Shown: positions 49,739 to 62,692, numbered from the stretch's first letter. The stretch is 64,000 bases of DNA from Zonotrichia leucophrys gambelii (GCF_028769735.1 NC_088170.1:53725585-53789584), one strand, 5' to 3'. Notes: generated by a model not told the origin, from the sequence alone. Numbers and translations: made by a program.

Positions 49739-52279
49739 TGCCGGTATTAAGAACATAAGCAACAAAATCATATATTTATCCTTGAAAGGGATATCAGGTC
49801 ATGCTCAATGTAACTTGGCAGAAAGCATTCTGTGGAAGCACAATGTTTTTTTCTAATTGGAAGATGACTGTTTTGTGAGGCCTTTTACTTCATACCTGTG
49901 GTCTGGGCTTAACTGACACTTCAGTGAAGATTTTCTTCAGCAATTGCTTTGTTTCCTCTCTGTGAAATGAGGATTCCTCACTTCTGTTATCCCAAACTAT
50001 TGAGAATGGAAAACAAGATTTTTCCCTTAGGACAGAACTCAACTGCAGTCCATGTCAGCACATGCATAAGAGCAGTGGTTTTGTTTATTATCTGCTGGCT
50101 CCTCTCAATAGGTTTTCCTGAAGACACAGGGTAATGCACCATAATATGTATTTAGATTGTTTCAAATGATCTGCAATCATTGACTTGTTAACAATCACCT
50201 TTAATTTTGACCCATGAGACTGTAAGTGAGCCCAGAAATTCCTGTGCTCAGAGTACAGTGTGGCTGGGCTCCCAGCACTCCACCATGGTGCCTGATTGAT
50301 CTCAATCACCTTTTGTGTGAAAGCTCAGAACAGTAGCAAATATATAGCACATATTTACATTATGCTTCATCCCTGTTCCTTTTTCTTCCCAGAACATCTG
50401 TTCATTTCTGGCCAAAGCCCCAAAAGGCTCACGAAAAGCAGACATAATTTTTGAAGATTTTCTAGATGTTTATTCCTGTTAGGGAGTAATTCTCATTGCT
50501 GAAGTTTAGCTTATGATACCAAGCACCAAACAGTACAAGTGAAATGGATATAAAAAGAAATAGCATTAAGTACATATTATATTTGCTAATATGCATAGGC
50601 ACTAAAAATAGGCAAAGAACAATTAATCTAGGGTTTTAATATTCTGTGGTGAAGATTCTGTCTCAGTTCAAAACTGTACTGAATTCAATACAGATTTCCT
50701 GTATAACAGTATAACTGAGAGAATAATCTGACCTGTTTTGTCTGATTCTTAGGACACTGCTTATAGCCTTGAAGTCCTCAGAACACAAATATGCTCAGAT
50801 TTAGATAAAAGAGCACCACCTTAATCCATCCATCAGTCAAGATTGTTTAATACATTCTTCTGTCATTTAAAAAAAATATTATTTTTCTTGGCATTGTCAG
50901 ATGTTTTCAAGATGTCTGGGAAGTTAGGAAAGTTACTCTGTATGGTTGTCACCCTTCTCCAAGCTACTGGGTCATCTGCTGTGGAAGAAAAAAAAATGAC
51001 ATAAAAGTTCTTTGAAGGATTTTCAAAAGAGAGAGATGCATAGTGTATCTGAATAATAGCTTTTAGATTATTTGTGGGATTGGAGCCAGGTTGTGGTTAT
51101 GTATATTTAAATTTCAAGAGAGAAAGGACAATATTTCTCTTCATGTCAGTTTCCCCATTAACAATAAATAAAGGGTAGCTAACAAAAAGAGGAAGAAGCA
51201 AAACTGCGAGGAAAATACCTCAGGTTTTCTATAGAATTCTTACCACTCCTTACATAAGACTATAACTTGAATCAAAACAATTTGAATCAATCAATCATCT
51301 GGTTTAGAGCTCAATAGAAGAAAATAAGAGGATTGTTTTAGTCTTGTTTTCTGTTTTCATCATCCACAGTCATTCCATATGGAACATAGAACAATGGAAG
51401 GAAAGATCTGCATAATCACACCCCTTTTTATTTATTTTTTTCCCTTTTCTCCTAGGGGTGTGGGAAGGGGAGGTTGCTCCTCCTTTTCTTAGAAGAGAAA
51501 GTGACATTATGGAAAATAAGGAAGCAAAACCCTGCTGTACCCATAGTATATTCCTTATTCAAGAGGCAGGAAGTTGTGATTCTGCCTGTCCCTTAGCAGT
51601 CTTTGTTTCTCTTGATCACCTGATTTACCCACAGGAATGAGTAAGCTTTTGTTAGATACTACCAGCGATTCACATGATTAAACATTTTTTTTCCACTTCC
51701 ATAAAACAAAACATAATCCTCCAACTAATTAATCTTGTTTACCTACTTGGCAAATGAATCTGGGCGAAGGTACAAGTGTGAAATAGCTCTCTGACTGTTA
51801 ATATTTAGTGTCTATTTCATAGCAACTTAGTAGTTCCCCTGAGACAAAGAGATAATAGGCTTGTTTAAAGTATTGTCCCTAAGCTTTTACCCACTATAAC
51901 CCTGATTTCAACAATAGTGATCCACTTCTTTAGGAATCTGTAATTTCGATGGTGAAGGTGTAATATTTGTTATATAAAATGATGAATACTAGCAGTATAT
52001 GAATATTTAGGTAGGATTTAGCCCTCAAATGAATACACTAAAATAGAGTTATGCGGGCATTAAATATGTGTCTAAACTGGCCTTGTAAATAATTGAGACT
52101 TATTCACTACTGTCCATGAAAAATCAAGACTGATGAACCAAACTTAGGTGCCCAGGTGCCATCTCTCGTGTCTGGATTCGTAAATGCAGCTTTCCTTTGT
52201 GATGAGAAGCCTGTGCTTAGGGTGGGATTCAGCTGCCAGGGCAGGAATGTGTGGTGTGTTACCTCACTGATGGGACAAA
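49739..52279. other. Unique non-coding sequence
   Basis: No gene or clear transposon is recognised between the two CR1 copies. Open frames are 82 codons or shorter. CR1 similarity may begin somewhat before 52280, but the part from about 52140 could not be aligned with confidence. Confidence 0.5.
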
Positions 52280-52354
52280 CCTTGCAGGAGTGGCCGACAC
52301 TCAGAGTGCTGTGCAGCCCTTCAGAGGGGCCTTGGCAGCTTGGGGAGATGGGCA

Positions 52355-53160
52355 AAGAGCTTTGTAAAATTCAAGAAAGGCGAATGCAGGCTCCTGCCCC
52401 TGGTGAGGAATAACCCCCACACCCAGCACAGGCTGGGGGCTGGCCTGCTGGAGAGCAGCCATGTGGAGAATGCCCTGGGAGCCCTGGTGGACACCAAGCT
52501 GTCCCTGAGCCAGCAGTGTGTCCCAGGGGCCAGCTGTGTGTCCTAAGGGCCAGCTGTGTGTCCTGAGGGCCAGCAGCGTGTCCTGAGGCCCAGCAGTGTG
52601 TCCTGGGGGCCAGCAGTGCATCCTGAGGGCCAGCAGTGTGTCCTGGGGGCCAGCAGTGTGTCCTGAGGGCCAGGAAGGACAGTGGAATCCTGGGGGGCAG
52701 TGTGAAGGGCACTGCCAGCAGGCCAGGAGGGGTGACCCTGCCCCTCTACTCAGCTTTAGTGAGGCTGCCCTGGATGCTGTGTCCAGTTCTGAGCTCCTCA
52801 GCACAGGAGAGTCGTGGAGCTCCTGGGGAGGGTGCAGGGGAGAGCAGCAAAAATGATTAAGGGACTGAAGCATCTCTCTCATGAGGAAAGGCTGAGGAAG
52901 CTGGGCCTGCTCAGCCTTGAAAAGAGACTGAGAGGAGACCTCATCAATATCTGTCAGCATCTGAAGGGAGGTGTCAGATGATGGACCAGGCTCTGTTTGG
53001 TGCTGCCAGGCAATGGAACAAGAAGCAACAGGCAGAAATCGATGCACAGGAAGCTCCACCTGAACAGGAGGAAGAACTTATTTACTGTGTGGGTAGCTAT
53101 GCACTGGAACAGGTTGCCCAGGGAGGTTGTGGAGTCTCTGTCACTGGAGACATTCAAGAG
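52355..53160 (+). pseudogene. CR1 ORF2 C-terminal remnant (reverse-transcriptase protein end)
   Basis: Two plus-strand stretches in one frame translate to well-known CR1 ORF2 C-terminal motifs. From 52880 the frame reads HEERLRKLGLLSLEKRLRGD. From about 53093 it reads HWNRLPREVVESLSLETFK, the conserved end of the protein. A TGA stop at 52979 lies between them. An upstream piece, PLYSALVR near 52742, is in a different frame, so a frameshift separates it. The catalytic reverse-transcriptase and endonuclease parts are absent. The 20-bp minisatellite at 52511-52670 further disrupts the frame. The protein cannot be made. A 252-codon open frame on the opposite strand (52301-53059) is a shadow of this repeat. 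Confidence 0.88.
52511..52670 (+). repeat. 20-bp minisatellite, 8 exact-length copies, nested in CR1
   Basis: Eight consecutive 20-bp units start at 52511, 52531, 52551, 52571, 52591, 52611, 52631 and 52651, with no length variation. The consensus is CAGCAGTGTGTCCTGRGGGC. Units 5/6 and 7/8 alternate GGGGGC and GAGGGC endings, suggesting a 40-bp higher-order duplication. Units 2 and 3 share CAGCTG. CR1 consensus has one such segment (a CAGCAGTGTG phrase followed by a GGCCA phrase), so the array grew inside the LINE by expansion. A GCCAGGAAGGAC-like phrase resumes the CR1 sequence at 52669. Confidence 0.95.
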
Positions 53161-53291
53161 CTGCCCAAATGCAACTCTGCGCCTTGTGCCCTGGGATGAT
53201 CCTGCTTGGGCAGGGAGATTGGACCCAATGACCCAGAGAGGTCTCTTCCAACCAGATCCATTCTCTGATTCTGTGACTCTGTAACTCTGTG

Positions 53292-55894
53292 TTGCTACTC
53301 TTACATCAGGCTGTCCTTTTTAAAAGAAGATTGTCTGTCATTCTTCTGTCACATCCAGCCCTCAGTGACTAGCTAAATGCTGAAGTCTCAGACAATATGC
53401 ATATGACAATATTTTGAGGCAACTGAATTAAGCCTTTCACAGAGTTGAGTTAGTAACACTTGTGCAAAAAATTTTATTTAACAAGACAAAAATTAGTGTA
53501 TGCATGCTGGTATAAAAGAATCCCAGTTCGGAAATCAATTTTAGTGATTTTGCTCCATATTACAGCAATGTCTTATATAGATGAAGTTGAGATTATCTCC
53601 AGGCTATGGGGTTAGACAATACTGCTTAGGGTGATAGTTCTGCCAGCCTTGTGTAACCAATCCATCTGTGGCCCTATCAAATTCTTCACTGAGGTTTTGG
53701 ATTTGTTCATCCTCCATCTACCTCACACAGAAATGTTGTTGCTAACTTGGGACAGCTGAAACTGACACAAAAATCACAGTAATCTGGTTTCATTTGTATT
53801 TAAATTTTTCATAGCTCTGTTTACCATTTTATCACTGCTTTTCAGACTTATTATACGCTACTAAGTAAAACCCCTGTTGTTTTATTTTCTTTGTTTTGTC
53901 ATTTTCCCGGACATTTATCTGCTGTTTTCTTAGCATATAGTGTTTAGTCTCCCACAGACATTTAGTCTTTACGACCCTATGAGCAAACATAACAGTACAG
54001 AATCTAGTATACAATAATTCAACTGAAAATAGCTGTGATACCCTGCAGATATGGCTAGCTAGAGCTGTGTCCATCTGCTGGCCCTCGTTTGTTTTCTGAT
54101 GGTCACCAGAGGTCAGTTCAACAATGCCTCCATTGATCCCTTTCTATCCATTAAACTTTCACTACTAAAAGAACAAAACTCTAAACATACACACAAAAGA
54201 GAGAAGGAAGAATGTACTCATTGTGGTTCAGCCGGAATTCACAAATACAGAAAAGATTCTCTCTACTGGCTGTTTCCTCCTGCAACTTGACTTCCGAAAT
54301 AGAACTATCTTTTTGTACAAGACACAAAAACAAAAATGCAAAAAAATCCCACCAGAAAGCATGTGACTTCCAGAATTGCCTGTAGCTTTCCTGGCACTGG
54401 GTTGAGAAATATTTCTTCATCTCATGTTGCATAATCATCCTTGACGCATTGTTTGTTCCAGCTCAGTGCTGTTTTCATCAGATAAGAACCACAAATCTAA
54501 TGGAATATGAGGAGTGTCCCCCAATGGTGTATGAGGGATTTTTGTGGCTTTTTTTTTTAGGTTTCATAATTATGAAAGGTATTTAAAAATATGTGCTGGA
54601 GCAGATAATTTTTGAAACCATAATTCTTGTTAGCTTAAGTTCACAGTGCACATTTCCTGTCTTTTTCCAGTAAGCAGACTGATTACAGCACACTAAGATC
54701 TCATTTGAATGAATGAATAAATGAATGAATGAAAGGAAGAGCTAGTAAAGAACAGAAGGAATCTATATTGGACGTAACAGGCTCCAATGATAAATTTGAT
54801 TTAGGTAACAATTTATCCTGTAATGTTTCAGTGACACACTCTAAGGGATTTACTCCAAATCCCATGAAGTTATCTAAGTTTTTTGTTGGTGTCAGTGGGT
54901 CTGGATCAAGTTTCAGAAGGATTAAATAGCTGCTTATTACTTCTTTTTTATTCATAAAGATAATAATTTAATGCAGGTAAATAATTTAGTGCAGGTAAGC
55001 CACTTAACTGGATGATCATTTCTTGAGCCTTGTGTCTGTCATTGATCTCTTTTCTGTTCTCTGTGAAAATATCTGTCTAACATTCAGCATTTATTCTTAC
55101 TTCCAACCCAGATTGCAGTCATGGTTGCTCCAAATTTAATATAGAAATCTTCCTCTTACACACACTCAAGGAGCCCTGTGATATCCTTCAACTCCTTTCA
55201 TTTAATATTCTAATGATTGATTTCTTTATCTTCCTTGCCACTTTATCAAAAGCTCTATTTAATATTCCAGAGCATACAATTTGCTCCTTCCATGGAAAGA
55301 CTTCTGCTGGACACTATTACATATCTAGCACAGAAACTGATCACAGCGCCTCAAGAAAACATGAAAAGCCAAGTTGCACCTGACTCATAGCCTGATCAGT
55401 GGTTTTCCTCTCGTTTCAGTGTGAAGGGAAGTAAATTGGCTCAATTTATAAATCATCACAGATTGTTCCCTCAAGTTCAAACATAAGGATGCCTTTAGTG
55501 AAGCTTATGGGATATCTGGCCCTGATACTTGATATTTTCACTAAAAATCCTGAATGATAGAAAAAAGAGTAAGTTTCAAAGGACTGAAAGCATTTTTGAA
55601 GATAGGACCAGAATTCAAAATAACTTTAGTTATTTGAAAAAAAGGCATGGAGAAAAAAATGTCATCCCTGTAAGAAGAAGACCAAAATCACACCGTTGGA
55701 AAATAATCTTGATAGGACAGAAAGTGGTAAATAAGTGTAACTTTAAGAAAGGTGGTAAAAACTGTGGTGAGTTTCTTTTAAGTCTGTGTGTCCAGACTAC
55801 AAATTTCACATGTGTTTTTACAACCAAATGGTTTTAAATTTCAACAAGGGATCTTAACTTAAGATGTCAAGAAGAGGTTCCTAACAATGAAATA
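53292..55894. other. Unique non-coding sequence
   Basis: No gene recognised. A (TGAA)n microsatellite lies at 54706-54733. The part from about 55560 may be further very old CR1 sequence, but similarity is too weak to call. Confidence 0.5.
54706..54733 (+). repeat. (TGAA)7 microsatellite
   Basis: Seven four-base units; the fourth is TAAA in place of TGAA. It is a short interrupted tetranucleotide repeat. Confidence 0.9.
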
Positions 55895-56071
55895 GTGAAA
55901 CCCTGAAATCGATTGTGTGGGATGGTCATGAAAACTCCAGTTTTGAAGGTCTTTCAGGATAAATTAAGTAAGGTGTCAAGAGTCCCTTAGAAAGAATTGA
56001 TCCTTGCTTGGGCAAGGAGACTCATTGAGTGATTTTCTGAGGTGTTTTCTAGCTCAATTGCATCAATTATG
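55895..56071 (+). mobile_element. Ancient CR1 LINE 3'-end fragment
   Basis: Word order matches the older CR1 subfamily 3' region: CCCTGAAATCGATTGTGTGG, then AAAACTCCAGTTTTGAAGGT, then GATCCTTGCTTGGGCAAGGA, then GAGTGATTTTCTGAGGTG, ending near CAATTGCATCAATTATG. These correspond to the family phrases for the protein end, the TTGGGCAGGAGATTGGACT segment and the final CTTCCAGCCC segment. Divergence is high, so this insertion is older than the copy at 52.3-53.3 kb. The tail units are barely recognisable. Confidence 0.65.
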
Positions 56072-56356
56072 TCCAGCACTATTCTGGCATTGTTTGAACT
56101 GCTGAATCTAAATTCTTCATCTTCTTTTGCTGTCCAGTCACGCTCTGTGTATCAGTGTGAGACAGGTAAAATAATTATTCAAGACAGGATATTCAGACCT
56201 CCAATTTCTGAAGGGGGGAACATAAATGAGTAAAGAAGATTAAACAACATGGGATACCGTTTGACAATTTGAGGTGGAACTTTGCATTGTTGCTTTGGGA
56301 AATCTAATACAATATGAAGGAAAACTGATAAAACCTAGAAAAGTGCAAGTCCTCTT

Positions 56357-56369
56357 AAAAAAAAAAAAA
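56357..56369 (+). repeat. Poly-A tract
   Basis: Thirteen consecutive A followed by TTGG. A simple homopolymer. Confidence 0.7.
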
Positions 56370-57560
56370 TTGGAGACAATAAAGGTAGACAAGTAAACAA
56401 GAATCTTGGTCTACATCACAGGTGCTAACATCTGGAAATTGAAGACCAAACAATTCTTGAAAAATACCATAAAGTTATGAAAATGTTTACCATGTGCCAG
56501 CATTGTGAAGACCCAAGTCTGAGTAGGTCAGTACCTTTTTTTTTGTTCCTCGAAATACTTAATTTTTATTAAAGATGGTATGGCCATCTTGAATAAAGAA
56601 ACCTTTTTCCTCTTCACTATAACTATTTTGTTTATGTAACAGAATATCTGAAAGAGAAGCTGCTAGCTCATGGGCAATTCCAAAGGCTGTACTCAGATTA
56701 GGAGAATATTTCTGTAAAAGATACTTTGGTTTTACTAGAGAGTGGCTTTTCTGAACTTCTCTTTCTCTTGTATAATCTCTTTGGCAAGTTTTCTGCCAAA
56801 GATTCAAGTAAACTGAAGAGAGTGATGATTGCAGAGGGAATAATATTGCAACTGTTTTAATTGCAAGAAATTCTGACTGAATCATCCTGAGTTTCTTTTA
56901 TTGCTTTCCAGGGTAGAGGTACCAAAACCAATAGCTTGGAGGGGGTCCTCAAGTTTACACCAGCATGCAGCCTAGCTACCCATCACTGTTTTCAGACACT
57001 TCACCAAGGAGCCAGTCTCAAGCCCTGGGTTCTCAAAACCTCTATGTTTGCTGCTCAGCAACGACTGAAGTCCCTGGGCCTCAAAGTTTTCCTTGATGGT
57101 CCTGCAGTGTCCTGGGGAGATGCTGATGATGACTCCAATCATGTATTTGCTCAGGTACCAGCATTTTTATGGACCATAAATGTAACCCAATTAGAGGTCT
57201 CTACAAATCTGTACTGTTTCCAGAGTCCAAGATGGATTGTTTAGTTTTGGCTCAGGCAGCTGTGCAATGCTGCATTATTTCTACCACTAGCAAGGAGTCA
57301 CACATTACTCTTTTCTCTCCCTCTCTGAGGGAGAGAGCACATGCGTGTTCTCTGAGGTGTGTATTATCTAGAACAAGGCACAGGAAAACAATAATAAGAC
57401 TTCCGACACTATTATTTTCTAAGCAGGCATACAAAATTGTGATTAATTACAGGGTGATTCTGATTTGCACACACCTGAACAAAATGTTCTTAGGGCAAAA
57501 ATTCACTTCCAAACCCTATTAAAATCACATTACAAGGTAATTTTTACATTAAAAAAGTGA

Positions 57561-57586
57561 AAAAAATAAATGTAAATAAATAAATA
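57561..57586 (+). repeat. (TAAA)n-like microsatellite
   Basis: A-rich sequence with repeated TAAA units (AAATAAATGTAAATAAATAA type). Confidence 0.7.
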
Positions 57587-60500
57587 TAGTATATACCAGG
57601 GCGAAAGAAGAACAAATGGTATGGTTGGATTTTAAGCTGGGCTTCAACTGTTTAGTCATTTTGATTAATTTAGATGCTAGAAAACTGATTGTAGTGACTA
57701 TTAACCAAACTACTCCAATTTGCAATCTCTGCTCTGGTTTTGGAGAGTACACAATGACAGTAAGGCTGTGTCAGTGCTGTCCCTGCACCCGTGGAATGCA
57801 GTTGATAGTGTCAAACATGTAAATTAGAATAGTTGTATACCATGAGATTTGGTTTCTATAGGCCTATATGTTCACTTTTAATGTACAAGTACAGAACTGC
57901 ACAGCACAGAGAGACACAGAGCAGAGGTTACAAAGAAAAATTAATAATAACCAGAGGTTAACTATTCTTATTTCCAAACTTTGCCTGCACTGAACACGAG
58001 AACTAAGTTGCTTGTCCTGTGAGCAGGTGTCCCTCATGCTGTCCTTCACTTCTTTGAGAAGGAGGTCCCTATGAAGGGACAATTCTCCTGGTCAACAGAC
58101 CCCTTTCCCTCTGGGAAGGGCTGCCTTAAGCAGAGGCAGAAAATCAAGCCAGCTCTGATATTAGAACACACTGAAGGGGAGGCCTGAGAAGTGGGCCAAT
58201 TTTATTTTCTCAGCTGACAACATGATAGTGGTTACTGTTAAAAGGAGCCATTGGATGATATAAAAAGGTTCTCTACATTCCCTGCCAAATCCTCCTATCA
58301 GGCTTCCATGAGTTCATATCAGGTCACTATGAGATTCTTTTCATCTCATAACACTGAACTCATTAATTTCCATGACTGATCTGAAACAGTAGCATGTACG
58401 GAAAAACCCCTAAATTTAGACGTATGACTAATCTGCTTTTGTTTTCCCTTTCCTGGATCCTCTTTCACATACAAAATGGAATTTCAGCTTTGCTACAAAA
58501 CATCATTTTGCTTGTTATATTTCCAGAACATTGGCCTTATATCTGGTGTTCTTTGTTCATATTGACACTAATTGATACTAGCAGGGCTGTGACACTGCAG
58601 TAAGTTTTCCCACAGTAGAGGCAAAAGCACTGCAGGTTAGGCTGCCAGCCAAAGCAGTTAATGCTTCTCTTTGCATTCTTTTCAGCTCCCCAGAGAAGAG
58701 CTAGTTTGTGGACACCTGGCACTTAAAGGTCCAGGACATTATTGCCACTGTTGTTGTTCTTAAAATACTTACCTAGAAATGGTGTCACTGCACAACTATG
58801 TTTCAGAAGCTTAACATATGAAGGAAAAATGATCTGAAAGTCTTCAGCTACACAATTTGTGATTAAAGCTTTAAGCTATTTTAATTAAAACTATTTAGAC
58901 CATTTTAAAAAATGACCATTTCAGACCATTTAAAAAATTAACAACAAATGCACTCCTTGACCTAGGACTGATAAACATAACAATGAGATGAACAGCAAAT
59001 ATTTTTCTGTGTGCAGATATTAACTCCATGCAATATCAGCTGAATGTATGACAAACTTATTTTGCTGCCTTTTACTGTCCCCACCTGTGCTGCAGTTCCA
59101 AGACTTCAAGAGGGGAGTGAGAATAAATGGCTACCTGGACCATACATCTGTTTACAAACTTGATATGCCCCATTCCACATAACTGAGCTTGTTGATTAGT
59201 TGCTGCCCTAGTATCTGCGTATACAGATTTGTGTGAGTGTCCTCAGAGTAACTCTAACAGAAAAAGAGTCTCAAAGCACAAGCATTAAGTCATGTGATGC
59301 CTTTTTATTTTTGTTTTCCCATCCCTTAGATCAAAATGTGAGGATATAAAATTTGACCTACTTCTCTTCTGCCTGACCTAAAACAGCTTTTACATGCACA
59401 AAACAGACTATTTTCTCCCAGACAATCAAATTTTGGATAAGTTCCCAAACACAAATAGAGACATTCCTTTGAGTACAATATAAATATTGACATAACAGAA
59501 TTAATCAGAGGAAAAGGGGATCCATATTCAAAGGTCAGACTTCTAATAATCCTAAACCACACCAATCCCAGAAAGAATGAAGTGTTTATTAAATAGAGCA
59601 GAGAATTGAAAAATCGGTTCCAGATTCTATACCTGATCAGTGGGGAAAGTAATCTTCCTCTTTCCTGGCTTTTAGACCCAAGGTTATCCTGTTTCAGCAC
59701 CAACATGCAAGAGTCAGGCCAAGCCAGAAAAGCATACAATAAAAGACATAGAAATGATCAAAGATAAAACTGAGAGCAAAAATAAAAATAATTTAAAAAA
59801 TCATTCACCTTTTCACCCTAGAAGAGTTTTGCTTTCTGCAAACATCTGTGTTTGACTTTTAAACTCCTTGGGAGCCAAGGGTTCTTCTCTGCATGCATAC
59901 AGACTGGCAGCCAGAGCAGCTAGGTCTCTAATGCTGGGATGCAGCTAGCAGTCATCACTTTGTTAAAATTTTCAGGGAGAGGTGGAGGAGTGTCAGCCCA
60001 GTGAGTGGGCTTCAAACATACTCATATTAAGACCCTCAGAAAATACAACCTTAAGCAGCATCTCTTTAAAAGAGTGGGTGTTGGGACAGCCCCCTCCAAC
60101 ACATGCATATGCTCATATATGCACATGGGGACAGACTCTCTGTTTTCCTTTTCTTAAAGTCTGCCAAGTGATTGAAGATCTGTCAGCAGATGTGAGGCAA
60201 ATTCTTTCCTCAGGCAGGCAGGGAGCTCGTTGTGCAGTTCTGGTTGTTCACTGTAAGATATGTGAGCCCAGAGGGAAGGACAGTCACCCCAGGCACCCTT
60301 TCTCCGTGTCAGAGGCTTAGATCTGGCCAGCCTTGCAGTCTCCACCCTCCCAAAATCCTGCACTCCCACTTGACAGTTGGCGACTATCCTCCCTCTGCTT
60401 TTGTTCATGACTGAGATTGTCCTGAGAGAAAGGAAATGTGGGAAGACCTAGAATACTAATCTGAGCTCATAATGTCACACAGAAAAAACTCATGCATGAC

Positions 60501-61859
60501 ACTGCTAGTCATCCTCACTGGTTGCCTTTTAGCATAGCCTGGCTCAACTTTTGTGCAGATCAGACCACATTTGACCACATTCTCTGTCAAATGCTATATA
60601 TAAGCATTGCTCTAATGGGTTGCACCACAACTTCTCCATTTATTCAGGCAATTCCAGTGAGAAATAAGTGAACTTCATAAGAAAAGATTCCATAAAGGGC
60701 TTTAGGAATACCACTGTTGGATAAAAAGTGATGCAGAGCCAAGTGATCTGTTACATGGATATGTTCAGTCTGTACAAGTTGGTCTTAGAGATCAGTCCCA
60801 TGCTTGGCTGTATTTTGTGGTCTAAACCTGGTCAGTGTCTCCCAGTTGTGACTAAGTGCTCCCACTCTGAAACTGTCCCTTGAAAAAAGGACTGTGTCCA
60901 TCTATAAAGGTTTACATTTTCTTAAAAGTAATTCCTGCCCAGTTCTTTGAAACTGTCCTCATGCCCACTCTTTAGAAAGGGTATGACAGGAAGAGACAGT
61001 GATGGCTTCCTGCATCTCTAAACGAAGAGCGCGGAATCAGGGGAGGGATCAGCTTTCTCTATTTAATAGCTGTAAGCAAATTCCACCTTAGAGTGAATGT
61101 CATTCTGGGGTGCCTACCTTGACTTCTGCATTCAGTCCAGAACTTCAATGCCCTTAACTGTGGCTAGGTCACCTTCTTGACCTGACTCCTAAAATACCAG
61201 CTGCCTTAGCATCAAAGGTCAGTGCAATCAGGTCTTTCATCAGCTCTAAACTTGCAGAGAACACTATGAAACATTCACTAGGAACATCAGGAAGAACATT
61301 AGGACAGCAATGGAGCTTTGCTCTGGCTTTAGTTTCACCTGTGTTCATGCTGCTCCGTGCATTGCTGGCGCCCAGCAGCCTTTAGAAGTGAGTGTGCAGG
61401 TGGCAGCCTGGCACAGGACAATGGGGGAGTTCCCCCAGGTGAAAGCAAAAGCCCAGGCCATTGTGTGTGTTGATGAACTGTACCTCCTCTAACTGGAATT
61501 TCCCCTTCAGTAGAGAAATCCACAGTGTCAAAATGAATGCATTTTTTCCAGGTCCTGTGAGCCATCAGACTGATTCTCTTTTTTTGTCCCTTATAGCAAG
61601 CATTAATTGTCATCTGAAAACATACCCTTTATTTTATTTGGAGCTTTTGTTTGGTTCTGTTTTTACCTGTCTTTTCCCCCATCTCCTTTACTGTCACTAC
61701 TTCTGCAAAAATATTCTTCCTCCTGATAGTTTGTTACTGAGCTATTTACACCACTCCAGTGTTTGGGAAATATTTAGGGTGGTTTGTTGTCATTATATTA
61801 CACAAGTTCTATTGTCATTACACTGCAAGGGTTCCATATTGCTAGCGTTTTATACCTCC

Positions 61860-62110
61860 TTGATGTTTCTTGTAGGCAGCTCCTCTAGGCACTGCCTCTC
61901 CCTTGCCCTCATAGTAGCCAACCAACTCCAGTCACCTCAAGCAACCAATCCACTCTTTTATAACACTCTTCTTATTGGCTACAGCTAAGGCCTGTTAAAA
62001 TCAGGCCTGCTCCTAATCTTTAATAATTGGCTCAGCTGCAACTCTTTAGGAGGTAAGATTACTTTCTATACTACCTTTATTTGCTTATGTTCTATCCCCG
62101 TACAGTGGTT
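61860..62110 (+). promoter_or_regulatory. Promoter-like segment, possible LTR remnant
   Basis: The segment has a CCAAT box at 61945-61949, a TTTTATAA TATA-like box at 61956-61963 and inverted CCAAT boxes (ATTGG) at 61974-61978 and 62026-62030. An inverted pair, AGGCCTG (61988-61994) and CAGGCCT (62002-62008), follows. Such dense promoter elements in a gene-free region resemble the U3 part of an LTR, but I found no TG...CA termini or target duplication. An open frame of 175 codons (61461-61988) ends here; it is rich in hydrophobic residues and has no recognisable domain. Confidence 0.25.
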
Positions 62111-62692
62111 ATGTAAATATATCACAGAATTCCCAAAAGGCATATGTCTGTTAGGTCTGCGTGATCCCACCTCCTCTTGGAATCTTGGTGCTGGATTATG
62201 GCAGTGCCATGTGGGACAGTTGTCCCTCTGCTGTTGCCAGGTCTGCTCATCCATGAAAGACACACTCTGGAGATACAGGAGTGAGGGAAAGGCTCTACAT
62301 GCTGCTCACTCAAGGACAGAGCTGAGACTGCAAACTAGCAAATTTATCCAGCATATTCAGAGTCATCATCTACCTGATCCATGTGAAAGTCTGAGGGAGA
62401 GTCTTTTTATTTCAAGAAAAGGAGGGATACAGTCAAATTTGGAGTCTGGCCTTTTTTTACCATGTGTATTGATAAGCAGAGAGACAGAAGCTCTTCTTTC
62501 TTCATGGTCATCTTCACTTTCTGTAAAACTTCTGTAATACTTGAATTTCCTGCAAAATTTACAACCTTCAGCAATAGACTCTAAAGGAAAGGATTAAATT
62601 CACCAACACCTTAATGCTATTTGAAGTACAGTGATCTTTCCTGGACAAAGGGAGTCATTGTCTTCATCACTTCTCAGGAAATGTGTTTGGAA
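62111..62692. other. Unique non-coding sequence
   Basis: No gene or clear repeat is recognised. A 108-codon plus-strand open frame at 62211-62537 shows no domain. Confidence 0.5.

Larger units (their letters stand above)
52280..53291 (+). mobile_element. CR1 LINE, 5'-truncated, with nested minisatellite
   Basis: This is the longest CR1 copy in the window. It follows the family order: the phrase around CAGAGTGCTGTGCAGCCCTTC (52303), then AATTCAAGAAAGGCGAATGC (52369), then CTGGCCTGCTGGAGAGCAGC (52441), then the 3' part of ORF2. It ends with GAGGTCTCTTCCAACCAGAT and degenerate tail units at about 53258-53291. Orientation is plus. The ORF2 part is broken by a frameshift, a stop at 52979 and a 20-bp repeat expansion, so the copy is dead. 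CR1 elements insert without clear target duplications and are normally 5'-truncated, as here. Confidence 0.93.
56072..61859. other. Unique non-coding sequence
   Basis: No gene or confident transposon is recognised. A13 lies at 56357-56369 and a (TAAA)n-like run at 57561-57586. The longest open frame is 137 codons on the minus strand at 59326-59739, with no domain. A 175-codon plus-strand frame begins at 61461 and runs into the next segment; it is discussed with that segment. Confidence 0.5.

Noticed and set aside
52301..53059. 252-codon minus-strand open frame with repeated Trp-Pro-Pro and His-Thr-type motifs
   Set aside because: It is antisense to the CR1 LINE and its 20-bp minisatellite. 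The real, decayed coding sense is the plus strand.
61461..61988. Hydrophobic 175-codon open frame as a membrane protein gene
   Set aside because: T-rich plus-strand DNA naturally encodes Leu, Phe and Ser. There is no signal peptide plus domain pattern, no recognised family and no splice context.
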